Of a DNA stretch of 64,000 bases, positions 45,834-55,502 are shown piece by piece. Numbering within the stretch: position 1 is the first letter of the stretch; each line of letters begins with the position of its first letter. The notes beneath the pieces are model-generated. The model searched no databases and was not told the origin of the DNA. It saw nothing but the letters and a program-made list of their open reading frames with translations. Both the position numbers and the translations under genes were made by a program. This DNA comes from Theocolax elegans (Eukaryota > Arthropoda > Insecta > Hymenoptera > Cerocephalidae), in the NCBI GenBank assembly GCA_026168455.1, contig CM047430.1, forward strand, positions 7,109,277-7,173,276. Reading direction: 5' to 3'.

Positions 45834-46480
45834 CTAGGTTTTCATCAGCATTTTGTTCATATTTTGGGTGGTAAAAAAAGTGTTTCTATTTTTCGTACAA
45901 ATCTCTTGCATTAATAGGATTGTGAAAAATACAAATATATGCAAATAATTCACAAAGAGCAGTAGGAAAGTGTAATTGTGTTGCTTCTTCCAAACATCTG
46001 TCCCATTCTTTATCTTCATTAACCAAATGTCTATCTATAGAAGCTTCATAAAATGTAGAATAAATTATATCATCAACAGTACGTAAATCCTGAAATGATG
46101 ATACTCCTTTGACATGTAAAAGTAATAATCTTATAAAATATCGTTTTCGATCCTTTGGATTCACTAAATACATTCTGCTTAATACAGGTTTTTTTGTTTT
46201 TTTTCTTTTATTCCATGTTTTTGAATTATTATCAAATACATAATTTAATGGTATTTCGGAATATAAATAATTTCGTGCATCAGAATCGATTTGATTTAAT
46301 TTTAAGTATGCTGTTAATGTCGTTTCTACATTTTTTTTTAATTTCTGTTTCTTTTCCTTCTTTAAAATACACTTCTTGTTCATCTTCATTGTGAATAGCT
46401 AATCTTATTATGGTATGTGAAAGTTCGTGTAGAGGGTATTCTAATAGTATTATATTCATTGCTTTCAATATCTTCATCAT
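45834..46480 (-). pseudogene. Helitron Rep-helicase linker domain
   Basis: 45886-46389 contains TTLTAYLKLNQIDSDARNYL, then SRMYLVNPKDRKRYFIRLLL, LHVKGVSSFQDLRTVD and KEWDRCLEEA. This block is conserved between Rep and helicase in Helitron proteins. It shows only small frame breaks to its neighbours. Confidence 0.85.
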
Positions 46481-47460
46481 GAGTTAAATTAGAACTGTCT
46501 TTTGATCTGATACCTGTGTCACGTATATCTATGTTCGCACAGTCATGTCCTTTATAACACTATTTAAATGTATTTTATACATTGGACTGTTGAGCATACT
46601 TCGACATTAATGTGACAATTAAATTTTAACAATAAATAAGGATTATACGAAACAACAAACCGATTATCAGCTATTCTATTGTGGTATTTACCTTTATAAT
46701 TGATTTTTTTGATATCATTTCTTCTTATATATAATGGATATCCTGATGAATTAAAAGTTGTTTTGTTATTAAATTTTTTTGGAAAATTTTTCGTACATTT
46801 TTTTGTGTCTTTACTCATGCAAGGTGAACTCATGTTTTGCTCTCCACAGGGTCCATGCATCATAAACTGTTTTACAATATTATACAACCGTGGATAGATA
46901 TCTTCGTTTGGAATTTCTGCGTTTATGAGTTCATCTACTTTTTCGGGAGAGTTAATGTTATAATTTTTATCTAAAAATTATAGCATATGCATGTGAGGAA
47001 GTCCACGTTTTTGAAATTCGATAACATAAGTGTAGGCGATACAATTTCCTAAAACACCTTGCTTAATTACCAATTCTTTAAATTCTTTTATTTTTTGATG
47101 AAATACCTTAAATACTAAATCTGGTCTATCAATTACAGTTTCATATTTTTTTAAATGTTCAGTTATTTCTTTTCAGTTTGGATTACATGTCATTGTTATA
47201 AATAAGTCAGGTTTTCCGTAACGATTTACTATACTCATTGAGTCAATGTAATTTTGTTTTAGGAATCTTGAACTTCCAACAAAATTTGATGGCAAAATAA
47301 ACATTTTTCCAATTTTTATATTTTTAGATTCTTTTTTCTTGTGTAAATAATCCATTACGCCTTTATAATAATCGCTTCTTAAAATATCTTGGTTTTTCTT
47401 TACAAAATATAATCTTGATTGTTCAACTTTTACAAATGCATTAACTGTTGAGAAAGTTTT
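46481..47460 (-). pseudogene. Helitron Rep (HUH endonuclease) domain, broken
   Basis: Order on the minus strand: 47173-47355 with VGSSRFLKQNYIDSMSIVNR and ITMTCNPN; about 46980-47050 with YVIEFQKRGLPHMHML, where HMH is the HUH metal-binding pair; 46564-46887 with CTKNFPKKF and GYPLYIRRND; and near 46540-46580 KYI...CYKGHD, where the catalytic tyrosines are expected. Rep nicks and joins DNA ends during transposition. At least three frameshifts or stops interrupt it. Confidence 0.88.
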
Positions 47461-48024
47461 CCCATATTAAGGTATGGATTAAATCCATTTCTCATAGAAA
47501 GTCTGTAATTATAAAATTGCAAACATGAAATATTGTTTTTCTTATTTTTGCATTTCATATTAGGCATCCATCCATATCCTCCATTTGGATAAATAAGTGC
47601 GTACGTCATTGGATCAGTGTGTTTACTTATTAAAGGAATACTAATTGGATTGTCTCATTTTGAATATATAACTATATCCCGCTCTGAAGTAGGCAGTCCA
47701 TTTTTCCTACAAATACCATTGCAACTTCATTACAAGTAGCTTCATTATATATATATTTTTATCTAATTTTTCTTCTAATATTCTAATTTTTCTTTTTCTA
47801 CCTCATACATCATTTTATAAGCTTTAGCATAAGGATTAACATTTCTAATTAAGCTATCTAATTTACTTGACAATTCTAATTTTGTATCTAAATTATTTTT
47901 AAAACTTTTTCTTTCAGCTGCAGCTAATTCATTATCTAGAACATACAATTGCCCATATTTTCGAGCTTCATTTTCATTTAAGATTCAGATAACTTATCGA
48001 AATTAGCTCCAAAGCTTGCAAAAG
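47461..48024 (-). pseudogene. Helitron N-terminal Rep-flanking region, decayed
   Basis: Lies between the Cys/His segment and Rep. Short pieces resembling Helitron_like_N sequence can be read on the minus strand, but frames break often. Confidence 0.5.
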
Positions 48025-48483
48025 CTAACGCATTATTATATAGCCGAATATTTTGCGAAAATTAATACTATTTTCCGATATTCCTGTAGCTAATTGCTTT
48101 AATTCTTCCGGATAGGGAGGCATTTTCGGTAAGTCTACGTTTCCTTTGTGACAATAATTAGAAAATTCTTTACCTAGTGTATATTCAAAAACAAAATGTT
48201 TAGTATTACAATGTTTACAAGTTTCAGACATATAACCTAAATTGTTTTCAATAATTATTTTTTCATCAAAATCTACATTTGCTATTCGACCTATTATTTT
48301 GGATTTACTTACTAATTTTACATTTTGTTCATTTTCAATTAAAATACGTTTATTTAATTCTTTATAATTTATACCTTTTTTGGTATTAATTGGTTTATCA
48401 TATACGTTAAAAAATTTTCCTTCATCAATTTTCAATTTTTTAAGCAATATGATTGGTATTTCCATGTCTTTGTCATTTTTCAT
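48025..48483 (-). pseudogene. Helitron N-terminal Cys/His (zinc-binding-like) segment
   Basis: 152-codon frame with ETCKHCNTKHFVFEY, then NYCHKGNVDLPKMPPYPEEL. The C-x2-C...C-H pattern followed by a Pro-rich stretch is the segment found before Rep in many animal Helitron proteins. It links the 49-residue repeats to Rep. Confidence 0.8.
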
Positions 48484-48519
48484 ACATATGCGTCTTTTTA
48501 AATTTTTTTGTAAATGGTT

Positions 48520-49289
48520 TTATACTAATTTATCGATATCATTTTTTCTACTTTCGTTTAATATTTTTCCATTTAATTTTTTCTTTTCATTTTTTTTACA
48601 TTGATCAGTATTTTCATTATGTTGTTTTTGTAATGCTTCTTTTTCTCGTTCATTTTTTATTTCGTCACTATTTATTTTTTGTCTTTTCATCATGGTTTGC
48701 TGTTTTCTCTTTATTTTTTTTTCTTCTATTTTGCCGTCATTACTATTTTTACTTTTTAAATAAGCTTCTTTTTTTCGTAATACTTCTTTTTCTCGTTCAT
48801 TTTTTATTTCGTCACCATTCATTTTTTGTCTTTTCATCATGGTTTGCTGTTTTCTCTTTATTTTTTTTTCTTCTATTTTGCCGTCATTGCTATTTTTATT
48901 ATTTACATAAGCTTCTTTTTTCGTAATGCTTCTTTTTCTCGTTCATTTTTTATTTCGTCACTATTTATTTTGTCTTTTCATCATGGTTTGCTGTTTTCTC
49001 TTTATTTTTTTTCTTCTATTTTGCCGTCATTACTATCTTTACTCCTCATATAAGCTTCTTTTTTATGCAACGCTTCTTTTTCTCGTTCATTTTTTATATC
49101 GATACAGCTAATTGTTTGCCTTTTTACCATAGTTTGCTGTTCTATTTTTAGCTGTTTTATTTCTATATCATTAAATTGTTTATTTTTATTTTTTTGATAA
49201 AATGAACTATAAGTTGGTATTTCATAGTCCATTTCCATTGGGGTAATAGAATCAACGGAAATGATTTTATCTTTATTATATAAATTCAT
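48520..49289 (-). pseudogene. 49-residue basic/acidic repeat region (copy 1)
   Basis: About four tandem 147-bp units encode Lys/Glu/Arg-rich helices (core REKEALRKKEAY and KRKQQTMMKRQKI). Landmark ATGGTTTGCTGTTTTCTC recurs near 48690, 48839 and 48983 on the plus strand. It probably forms a long charged coiled coil between the protease and Rep. The plus-strand open frames here are mirror images and not genes. Confidence 0.75.
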
Positions 49290-49299
49290 TATTGTTTGT

Positions 49300-49963
49300 T
49301 GTTCAGAATTAAATTTCTGTTGAAAATTTTATTCTATTATTTTTATTTCTGCTACATTGAAATTCAATTTTTTTTTCATCAATACAACAAATATGAATCA
49401 TGTATCTTTTGATTGGTATTGTTGAAATATTATAGTTTATATTTTGTAAAATTGGAAACATCGTAATACTACGTGTTTCGTATATTTTTAGTAAATGTGA
49501 ACGCATTTGGAGATATCATAGTTTAAACTGCATGGGCATAAGTTAAATACAATAGAGACAGCAAAAGCTATCGCGAAAATTCCACAATCATAACTATTGG
49601 TTTGAAATTGCACTGTTTCAAAAACAATTTTTAATTGTTAACTATCTGGAAATAATCTATTGATGTATACTTTATGTTCATTTTGCAAATATTTAGCATT
49701 TAAACTATCATAAATGTGTATCGTTCTATTATTGTAATACATACAATCCAATGACCTTTTTCATATTTTCCAGAAAATAACAATTGAATGTATTCATTAT
49801 TCATTTGAACTGAGTTAATATTATATTGTTTTTGAACTAAAAGAGTTGTTGCATATTGAATGGTGTACATGATTTAAGGATGTTATTAAATTCTAATATG
49901 TGTTCATCATTTAACATAGAAGCATCGTCGCTATATGGATCATCGTTTTTTACAACTAATTTT
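49300..49963 (-). pseudogene. Ulp1-like protease, frameshifted duplicate
   Basis: Only the last 65 codons (49309-49506) stay open. Upstream, single-base losses against copy 2 shift the frame, although the DCG region and the H/D region can still be seen as fragments. Confidence 0.7.
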
Positions 49964-51455
49964 TGTCATTTTTTCATACATGATGCGTCTTTTTAAATTT
50001 TTTGTAAATGGTTTATACTAATTTATCGATATCATTTTTTTCTACTTTCGTTTAATATTTTTCCATTTAATTTTTTCTTTTCATTTTTTTTACAATTGAT
50101 CAGTATTCATTATGTTGTTTTTGTAATGCTTCTTTTTCTCGTTCATTTTTTATTTCGTCACTATTATTTTTTGTCTTTTCATCAGGTTTGCTGTTTTCTC
50201 TTATTTTTTTTTTCTTCTATTTTGCCGTCATTACTATTTTTACTTTTTAAATAAGCTTCTTTTTTCGTAATACTCTTTTCTCGTTCATTTTTATTTTCGT
50301 CACCATTCATTTTTTTGTCTTTTCATCATGGTTTGCTGTTTCTCTTTATTTTTTTTTCTTTCTATTTTGCCGTCATTGCTATTTTTATTATTTACATAAG
50401 CTTCTTTTTTCGTAATGCTTCTTTTTCTCGTTCATTTTTTATTTCGTCACTATTTATTTTTGTCTTTCATCATGGTTTGCTGTTTTCTCTTTATTTTTTT
50501 TCTTCTATTTTGCCGTCATTACTATCTTTACTCCTCATATAAGCTTCTTTTTTATGCAACGCTTCTTTTTCTCGTTCATTTTTTATATCGATACAGCTAA
50601 TTGTTTGCCTTTTTACCATAGTTTGCTGTTCTATTTTTAGCTGTTTTATTTCTATATCATTAAATTGTTTATTTTTATTTTTTTGATAAAATGAACTATA
50701 AGTTGGTATTTCATAGTCCATTTCCATTGGGGTAATAGAATCAACGGAAATGATTTTATCTTTATTATATAAATTCATTATTGTTTGTTGTTCAGAATTA
50801 AATTTCTGTTGAAAATTTTATTCTATTATTTTTATTTCTGCTACATTGAAATTCAATTTTTTTTTCATCAATACAACAAATATGAATCATGTATCTTTTG
50901 ATTGGTATTGTTGAAATATTATAGTTTATATTTTGTAAAATTGGAAACATCGTAATACTACGTGTTTCGTATATTTTTAGTAAATGTGAACGCATTTGGG
51001 AGATATCATAGTTTAAACTGCATGGGCATAAGTTAAATACAATAGAGACAGCAAAAGCTATCGCGAAAATTCCACAATCATAACTATTGGTTTGAAATTG
51101 CACTGTTTCAAAAACAATTTTTAATTGTTAACTATCTGGAAATAATCTATTGATGTATACTTTATGTTCATTTTGCAAATATTTAGCATTTAAACTATCA
51201 TAAATGTGTATCGTTCTATTATTGTAATACATACAAATCCAATGACCTTTTTCATATTTTCCAGAAAATAACAATTGAATGTATTCATTATTCATTTGAA
51301 CTGAGTTAATATTATATTGTTTTTGAACTAAAAGAGTTGTTTGCATATTGAATGGTGTACATGATTTAAGGATGTTATTAAATTCTAATATGTGTTCATC
51401 ATTTAACATAGAAGCATCGTCGCTATATGGATCAATCGTTTTTACAACTAATTTT
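49964..51455. repeat. 1.49-kb tandem duplication, copy 2
   Basis: Carries the repeat region and the better-preserved Ulp1-like protease. Many indels in T runs also occur in its repeat part (50040-50470). Confidence 0.85.
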
Positions 51456-51475
51456 TTTACTTCCGTCAAACCCAT
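50491..51475 (-). pseudogene. Ulp1/C48-type cysteine protease at the Helitron protein N-terminus
   Basis: Starts MGLTEVKKLV at 51475, with an ATG near the element's 5' side. The catalytic pattern is complete: His and Trp in KGHWICMYY, Asp in IHIYDSLN, and Gln plus Cys in QTNSYDCGIFAIA (50798-51103). This is the C48 (Ulp1/SENP-type) order, for proteases that cleave ubiquitin-like modifiers. One in-frame TAG separates the Asp and Cys parts and is present in both tandem copies. 50491-50778 is an Ile/Lys/Glu-rich spacer leading to the 49-residue repeats. Its place upstream of Rep-helicase on the same strand suggests one polyprotein. Confidence 0.78.
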
Positions 51476-52870
51476 TATAAAATGGTTTATTTTACAAAAT
51501 GATTCACAATTATAAAAATAATATTAATAATTTGTTTCAATTGTTTAATAATAATTATAATTTTTTTATTTATCTAAACGATTATTTTAAATTTTTTATT
51601 AATATTTTTTTGCAAAGGTGAAAAAAATAAAATATAAATTATTGGAAAACAGTGTTTATAAGAAAGTAGCTTCAATGTAATGAATGAAATATAGTTAATA
51701 TAAATTTAATATTTTATAATACTAATATTATACATATCCTAGTGGAAATACATTTTCGATGAAAATCCTCCAAAGTATGCTAAAAGAGGGTTAACTTGCG
51801 CCAAAAGTGGGCCGATGTTTACCAACATTGAAATATTTGGAACATTTTTCCAGTTTTGGCAAACTTTAGCCAACTTTTGGACAATTTAGGAACATTTTGT
51901 ATTGATTATGGAATAAATTTTTCAACCAGTAAAAAATTGTTTTTCACATGCAATTTCTTAAATTAAGGCGCACTTAATTGCGTTGATAATATTTAATATT
52001 GCAATAATAATATGTTGTAAATAATATGTTGTAATAATCTTTTCTGTAAATGGGCCAACATTTAAACAATCTGGGCCAACCTTTACACAAAGAGGGCCAA
52101 ACTTTCCATCTAATGGGCCAATATTTGCACAAACTCTTTGCTAGTAGTTTGACACTCATAATTCCAACAAATGCAGCGCTGAATAAAAAAAAACAAAGGG
52201 CAGCAGCATTCCAATGAATGCAGCGCTGAATAAAAATAACAAACGGCAGCAGCATTCCAATTAATATTATATCAATAAAATATTATATTCCTAATGGCAT
52301 TCCATACGATTAAAGTCACAAGGTATATTATAAAATTATCTAATTTTCATTTTAAATTATTGTTGTTTGAAATATAATAAGTCTTTTTGTATTTCAGTAT
52401 CCTGATTAGCTTATTAAGACTATCGAAATAATCAAAAATGCAGTAGTATTTCTTAATGAGTAAGTTAAAAGGTATAGTTTTGTTTAATAAAAACCTTCCA
52501 TCAATACATTTTACAGTATACACATACATACACACACATATACATACATGTACATATACACAACATACATATATACATACGTATATTCGCCCCATACATC
52601 AATAAATCCAACCAACGAAAGAGGGGAACATTTTGTATTACGAGGCTAAGTCGAGTCGAGAGCTCCCGCGTATCAGGCGAACATGCGCCGCGGAGAAGTG
52701 GCACGCCCCGTCAATCTTAATACTGCCGGGATTCCCCGGATCGCTCCGAAACTTAACGCGAGTCGCCCAACCTCCTCACTACACATAGTACGCTAATACC
52801 GAGAGCCAGTTGTTCTCAAGCCAACAAACGCAATGGAGAGCATAAAAACATTTATAACAGTTAAACAATA
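51476..52870. other. Helitron 5' region: GGGCCA repeats, 54-bp duplication, PLE 3' flank
   Basis: GGGCCA(A) phrases recur about every 20-24 bp at 52050-52135. A 54-bp unit (GAATGCAGCGCTGAATAAAA) occurs twice at 52160-52262. A CA/TA-rich microsatellite lies at 52515-52590. A GC-rich block at 52620-52800 follows the PLE stop codon and is probably PLE terminal sequence; it is not recognisable as rRNA. Confidence 0.5.
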
Positions 52871-54058
52871 TTAATTACAATATAGCTTCACAGTATTCAA
52901 CGCTTTTTTATACATATTCTTCAAAAAATTCACATCTTCTATACGGTTAAGTGTGTTATCGTGTGTATATATATTCAGCATCTCCGAAAACATTCGTTTT
53001 TTCATATTATTCTCGATATCAATGATAGAAACCTTATTAAAATCAATCCTGTGGTTAGTATTTCTCTTATGGACCGCTAATGCAGATCTTTCACTTTCAT
53101 TGCGTACATCATTCTTATGCTCTCGAATTCGTGATTTTAATTTACGTTTACTCGTGCCAATGTATTGCGCTGTACAGTCTTTACAAGGTATTTTATAAAC
53201 AATATTGCACATCTCCTGTTTTTCATTTTTATCCTTGCCTAATTTTATAATATTGCTAAATTTATTGATCATGCGGTTTATTGGTAGAAAATCAAACTTT
53301 TTTATGAGTACATTGAGGCACGGTGTTAAATCCTTAATAAAAGGTAAAACAACCTTTGGTCTCAAAATTAAATTTCTTTTTATAATGTTATTATTTATTA
53401 AAATATCATTAGCATTATGTAAAAGTGACAATCGTTTGTTAATGAATTTATTTATGAAGTCAAATGGATAATTGTTATTAAGTAAAAAGTTACGCACTAG
53501 CACAATATTGCCATCATGAAAAATCGAATCCGATAATAAAACGGCCTTGTCAACCAAATTATAAACCATTGCTATTTTTTGGGAACGTGGGTGATGTGAA
53601 AAGTAATTGAGATAACGTCCAGAAGCTGTGTCTTTACGGTACCAATTTGTCTTGCAAATAGCATCATCGAATCTATGTATTTTTAAATCAAGAAACGGTA
53701 ATTCTTTATTTATTTCAGTTTCCACTGTAAATTTTATAGGTTCACAATAGCTATTGAAGGCGTTCAATATCAGATCGATCTTCTCATGATTGACAATTAA
53801 TATCGTGTCGTCTACATACCTTTTGTACAAAACAATATCCTTTTTGAAATCTTTTAAACAACAATTTTCTAAATCTTCTAATACCATGTCCGCAAACCAC
53901 GGACTTGTGCAAAAGCCCATAGGAGCTCCCATACATTGTTTGTAAATTTTATTATTAAATTGTAAGAAAGTTGAGTCCAAAAGTTGCTCTATCCCCTCCA
54001 AGAATTCATCTTTAACAATAGGAATATGTATATAGATATATATATATTTTTTAAACAA
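52871..54058 (-). pseudogene. Penelope-like element: RT (C-terminal part) + GIY-YIG endonuclease, 5'-truncated
   Basis: 395 codons open on the minus strand. RT part: YKQCMGAPMGFCTSPWFADM, then KRYVDDTILIV with the catalytic Y-V-D-D, then LPFLDLKIHR. The endonuclease follows near residues 285-340: IVYKIPCKDCTAQYIG (GIY-YIG-like, with the PLE CxxC), TSKRKLKSRIREHKNDV. This order is diagnostic of PLEs, which are telomerase-like retroelements. The RT fingers (motifs 1-3) are missing: the frame begins in low-complexity TA sequence near 54030. The remainder is intact, so this is a recent 5'-truncated copy nested in the Helitron. Confidence 0.9.
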
Positions 54059-54480
54059 TGTGTTCTGGAGACGACAGCGTGGGTGGTGAAAATTAGCAAA
54101 AAGGTTTTTAAATTGTATTCTTTTTAATAGTATTACTGAAAATTATTGTTTTTAATTCGAGAATTAAACGTGATGCGTTGAATTTTTATAGAATGTATAT
54201 GTAATAATGAAGAGTGGCTTTTGCGAGATTTACACGAGTGATATGTGGTTTTTTTGAGTTTTGATAGAATTTGGTGAGTTATGATTTGTTTTATGACATC
54301 GATGTAAATATTTCACTATTGGGTATTAATCTATATATTTTGTAAATTATTAATTTTTTTAGCCTTGAAAAGGGACGGCGTAAAAACGTCCGAAACGTCA
54401 GCATATTTTTGTAACTTAAATAAACATCTGTAAACACCATTGGTTCGTGACGATCAATAAAGGACACTTTTTATTAAACA
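54059..54480. other. PLE-associated terminal sequence with degenerate hammerhead
   Basis: 54361-54402 on the plus strand has stem II GGACG/CGTCC, GAAAC and GTC like the motif at 38141, but CTTGAAAAG replaces CTGATGAG, so the core is damaged. Its orientation is opposite to the RT frame, as would happen for an inverted partial terminal repeat 5' of a truncated PLE. Confidence 0.55.
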
Positions 54481-55057
54481 TTACTTGAACGAACGATAGA
54501 TTCATTTAAACAAAATAGGTATAGTTTTGACTTTGTCAATTTATTTATAATTAATAATAAAAATGTTTTTGTTACAGATATAACATATATAATATCAATA
54601 ACATGTGACAATATGCATATAGGATATAAATCTTCTAAATGGCATTTTAAAAACAGTAATATTTATTTGAATATTTTATCTAATGTTCAATTAATTATAC
54701 ATTTAATATTTAATGATATAATTTAATTTTTCTGTTAAAGATGATTTCTATGAATACTTGCTGAATTTATAAATTATATAAACAATAAAAACGATATATT
54801 GAAAAAAATATATCTTATGAAATATACAAGTGAATAGAGTACAATTGTAACATAATAATTGTAATTTGAAATTTTTGCAAAAATAAGTTTGTAAAATAAA
54901 CAATAAAAATTAATTTGATTTATTGTATGTTCCAGTGTTGAAATTTTATTAATTTTAATTACGTAATCAAATGTTATTTTACTTATTGTTATTAAGATAA
55001 TTTTCTGGTAATAATATCGACATAGTAGTTGATATCTATTTGTTTAAAAAAAAACTA
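54481..55057. other. AT-rich, nothing recognised
   Basis: Very AT-rich Helitron 5' sequence without ORFs. Confidence 0.6.
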
Positions 55058-55410
55058 TAAGGCCCAAAATTTATAAGGCCCAAAAATATAAGGCCCAAAA
55101 TGTATAAGGCCCAAAATTTATAAGGCCCAAAAATGTAAGGTCCAAATTTATAAGACCCAAAAATGTAAGGCCCAAAATTTATAAGGCCCAAAAATGTAAG
55201 GTCCAAATTTATAAGGTCCAAAAATGTAAGGCCCAAAATTTATGAGGACAAAAATGTAAGGCTCAAAATGTAAGGCCTAAAATTGTAAAGTCCAATTAAA
55301 ATAAAACTTTACAATTCCGTTGCCAATAATGTAAGGCCCAAAATTTATAAGGCCCAAAAATGTAAGGTCCAAAAAATGTAAGGCACAAAAGTGTAAAGTC
55401 CAATTAAAAT
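55058..55410. repeat. GGCCCAAA minisatellite
   Basis: About 17-20 imperfect 14-17 bp units of the form ATAAGGCCCAAAATTT or GTAAGGCCCAAAA, interrupted near 55290-55325. The minus frame over part of it reads Phe-Gly-Pro-Tyr repeats and is not a gene. It lies about 90 bp from the Helitron 5' end. Confidence 0.9.
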
Positions 55411-55439
55411 AAAACTTTGAAACTATAAAAATGCATTTT

Positions 55440-55502
55440 TAAAAAACCGGAGAACCGGAGAACCGGAGACCAAAAGTCGACCCACTTTAATATAATATAA
55501 GA
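55440..55502 (-). other. Helitron 5' terminus
   Basis: Minus strand begins TC at 55502-55501, then TTATATTATATTAAAGTGGG, followed by three CCGGTTCT-type 8-bp repeats (plus AACCGGAG, 55445-55467). Confidence 0.75.

Larger units (their letters stand above)
48472..49963. repeat. 1.49-kb tandem duplication, copy 1
   Basis: Matches 49964-51455 head to tail. Differences are almost all single-base changes in homopolymer runs (for example near 49503 and 49740), which break the protease frame in this copy. Confidence 0.85.
40452..55502 (-). mobile_element. Autonomous-type Helitron (15,051 bp) inserted in the satellite
   Basis: On the minus strand it begins TCTTATATTATATTAAAGTG (plus 55502 downward) and ends GTTGCTAG (plus 40452-40455). 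Removing it restores a continuous satellite monomer across an A|T dinucleotide, with no target duplication. These are the Helitron hallmarks: 5'-TC, CTRR-3', A|T insertion. The 3' hairpin usual before CTAG is only weakly visible. The internal frames encode Rep (HUH) and Pif1-like helicase, plus an Ulp1-like protease. Nested insertions and stops suggest the copy is no longer active. Confidence 0.88.

Noticed and set aside
48380..49111. Long plus-strand Phe/Leu-rich ORFs resembling membrane proteins
   Set aside because: They are the reverse reading of the Lys/Glu-rich Helitron repeats (AAA/GAA codons give TTT/TTC).
52620..52800. Possible rRNA fragment in a GC-rich block
   Set aside because: No conserved rRNA stretch recognised; more likely PLE terminal sequence.
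55036..55236. Minus ORF with Phe-Gly-Pro-Tyr repeats
   Set aside because: Entirely a reading of the GGCCCAAA minisatellite.
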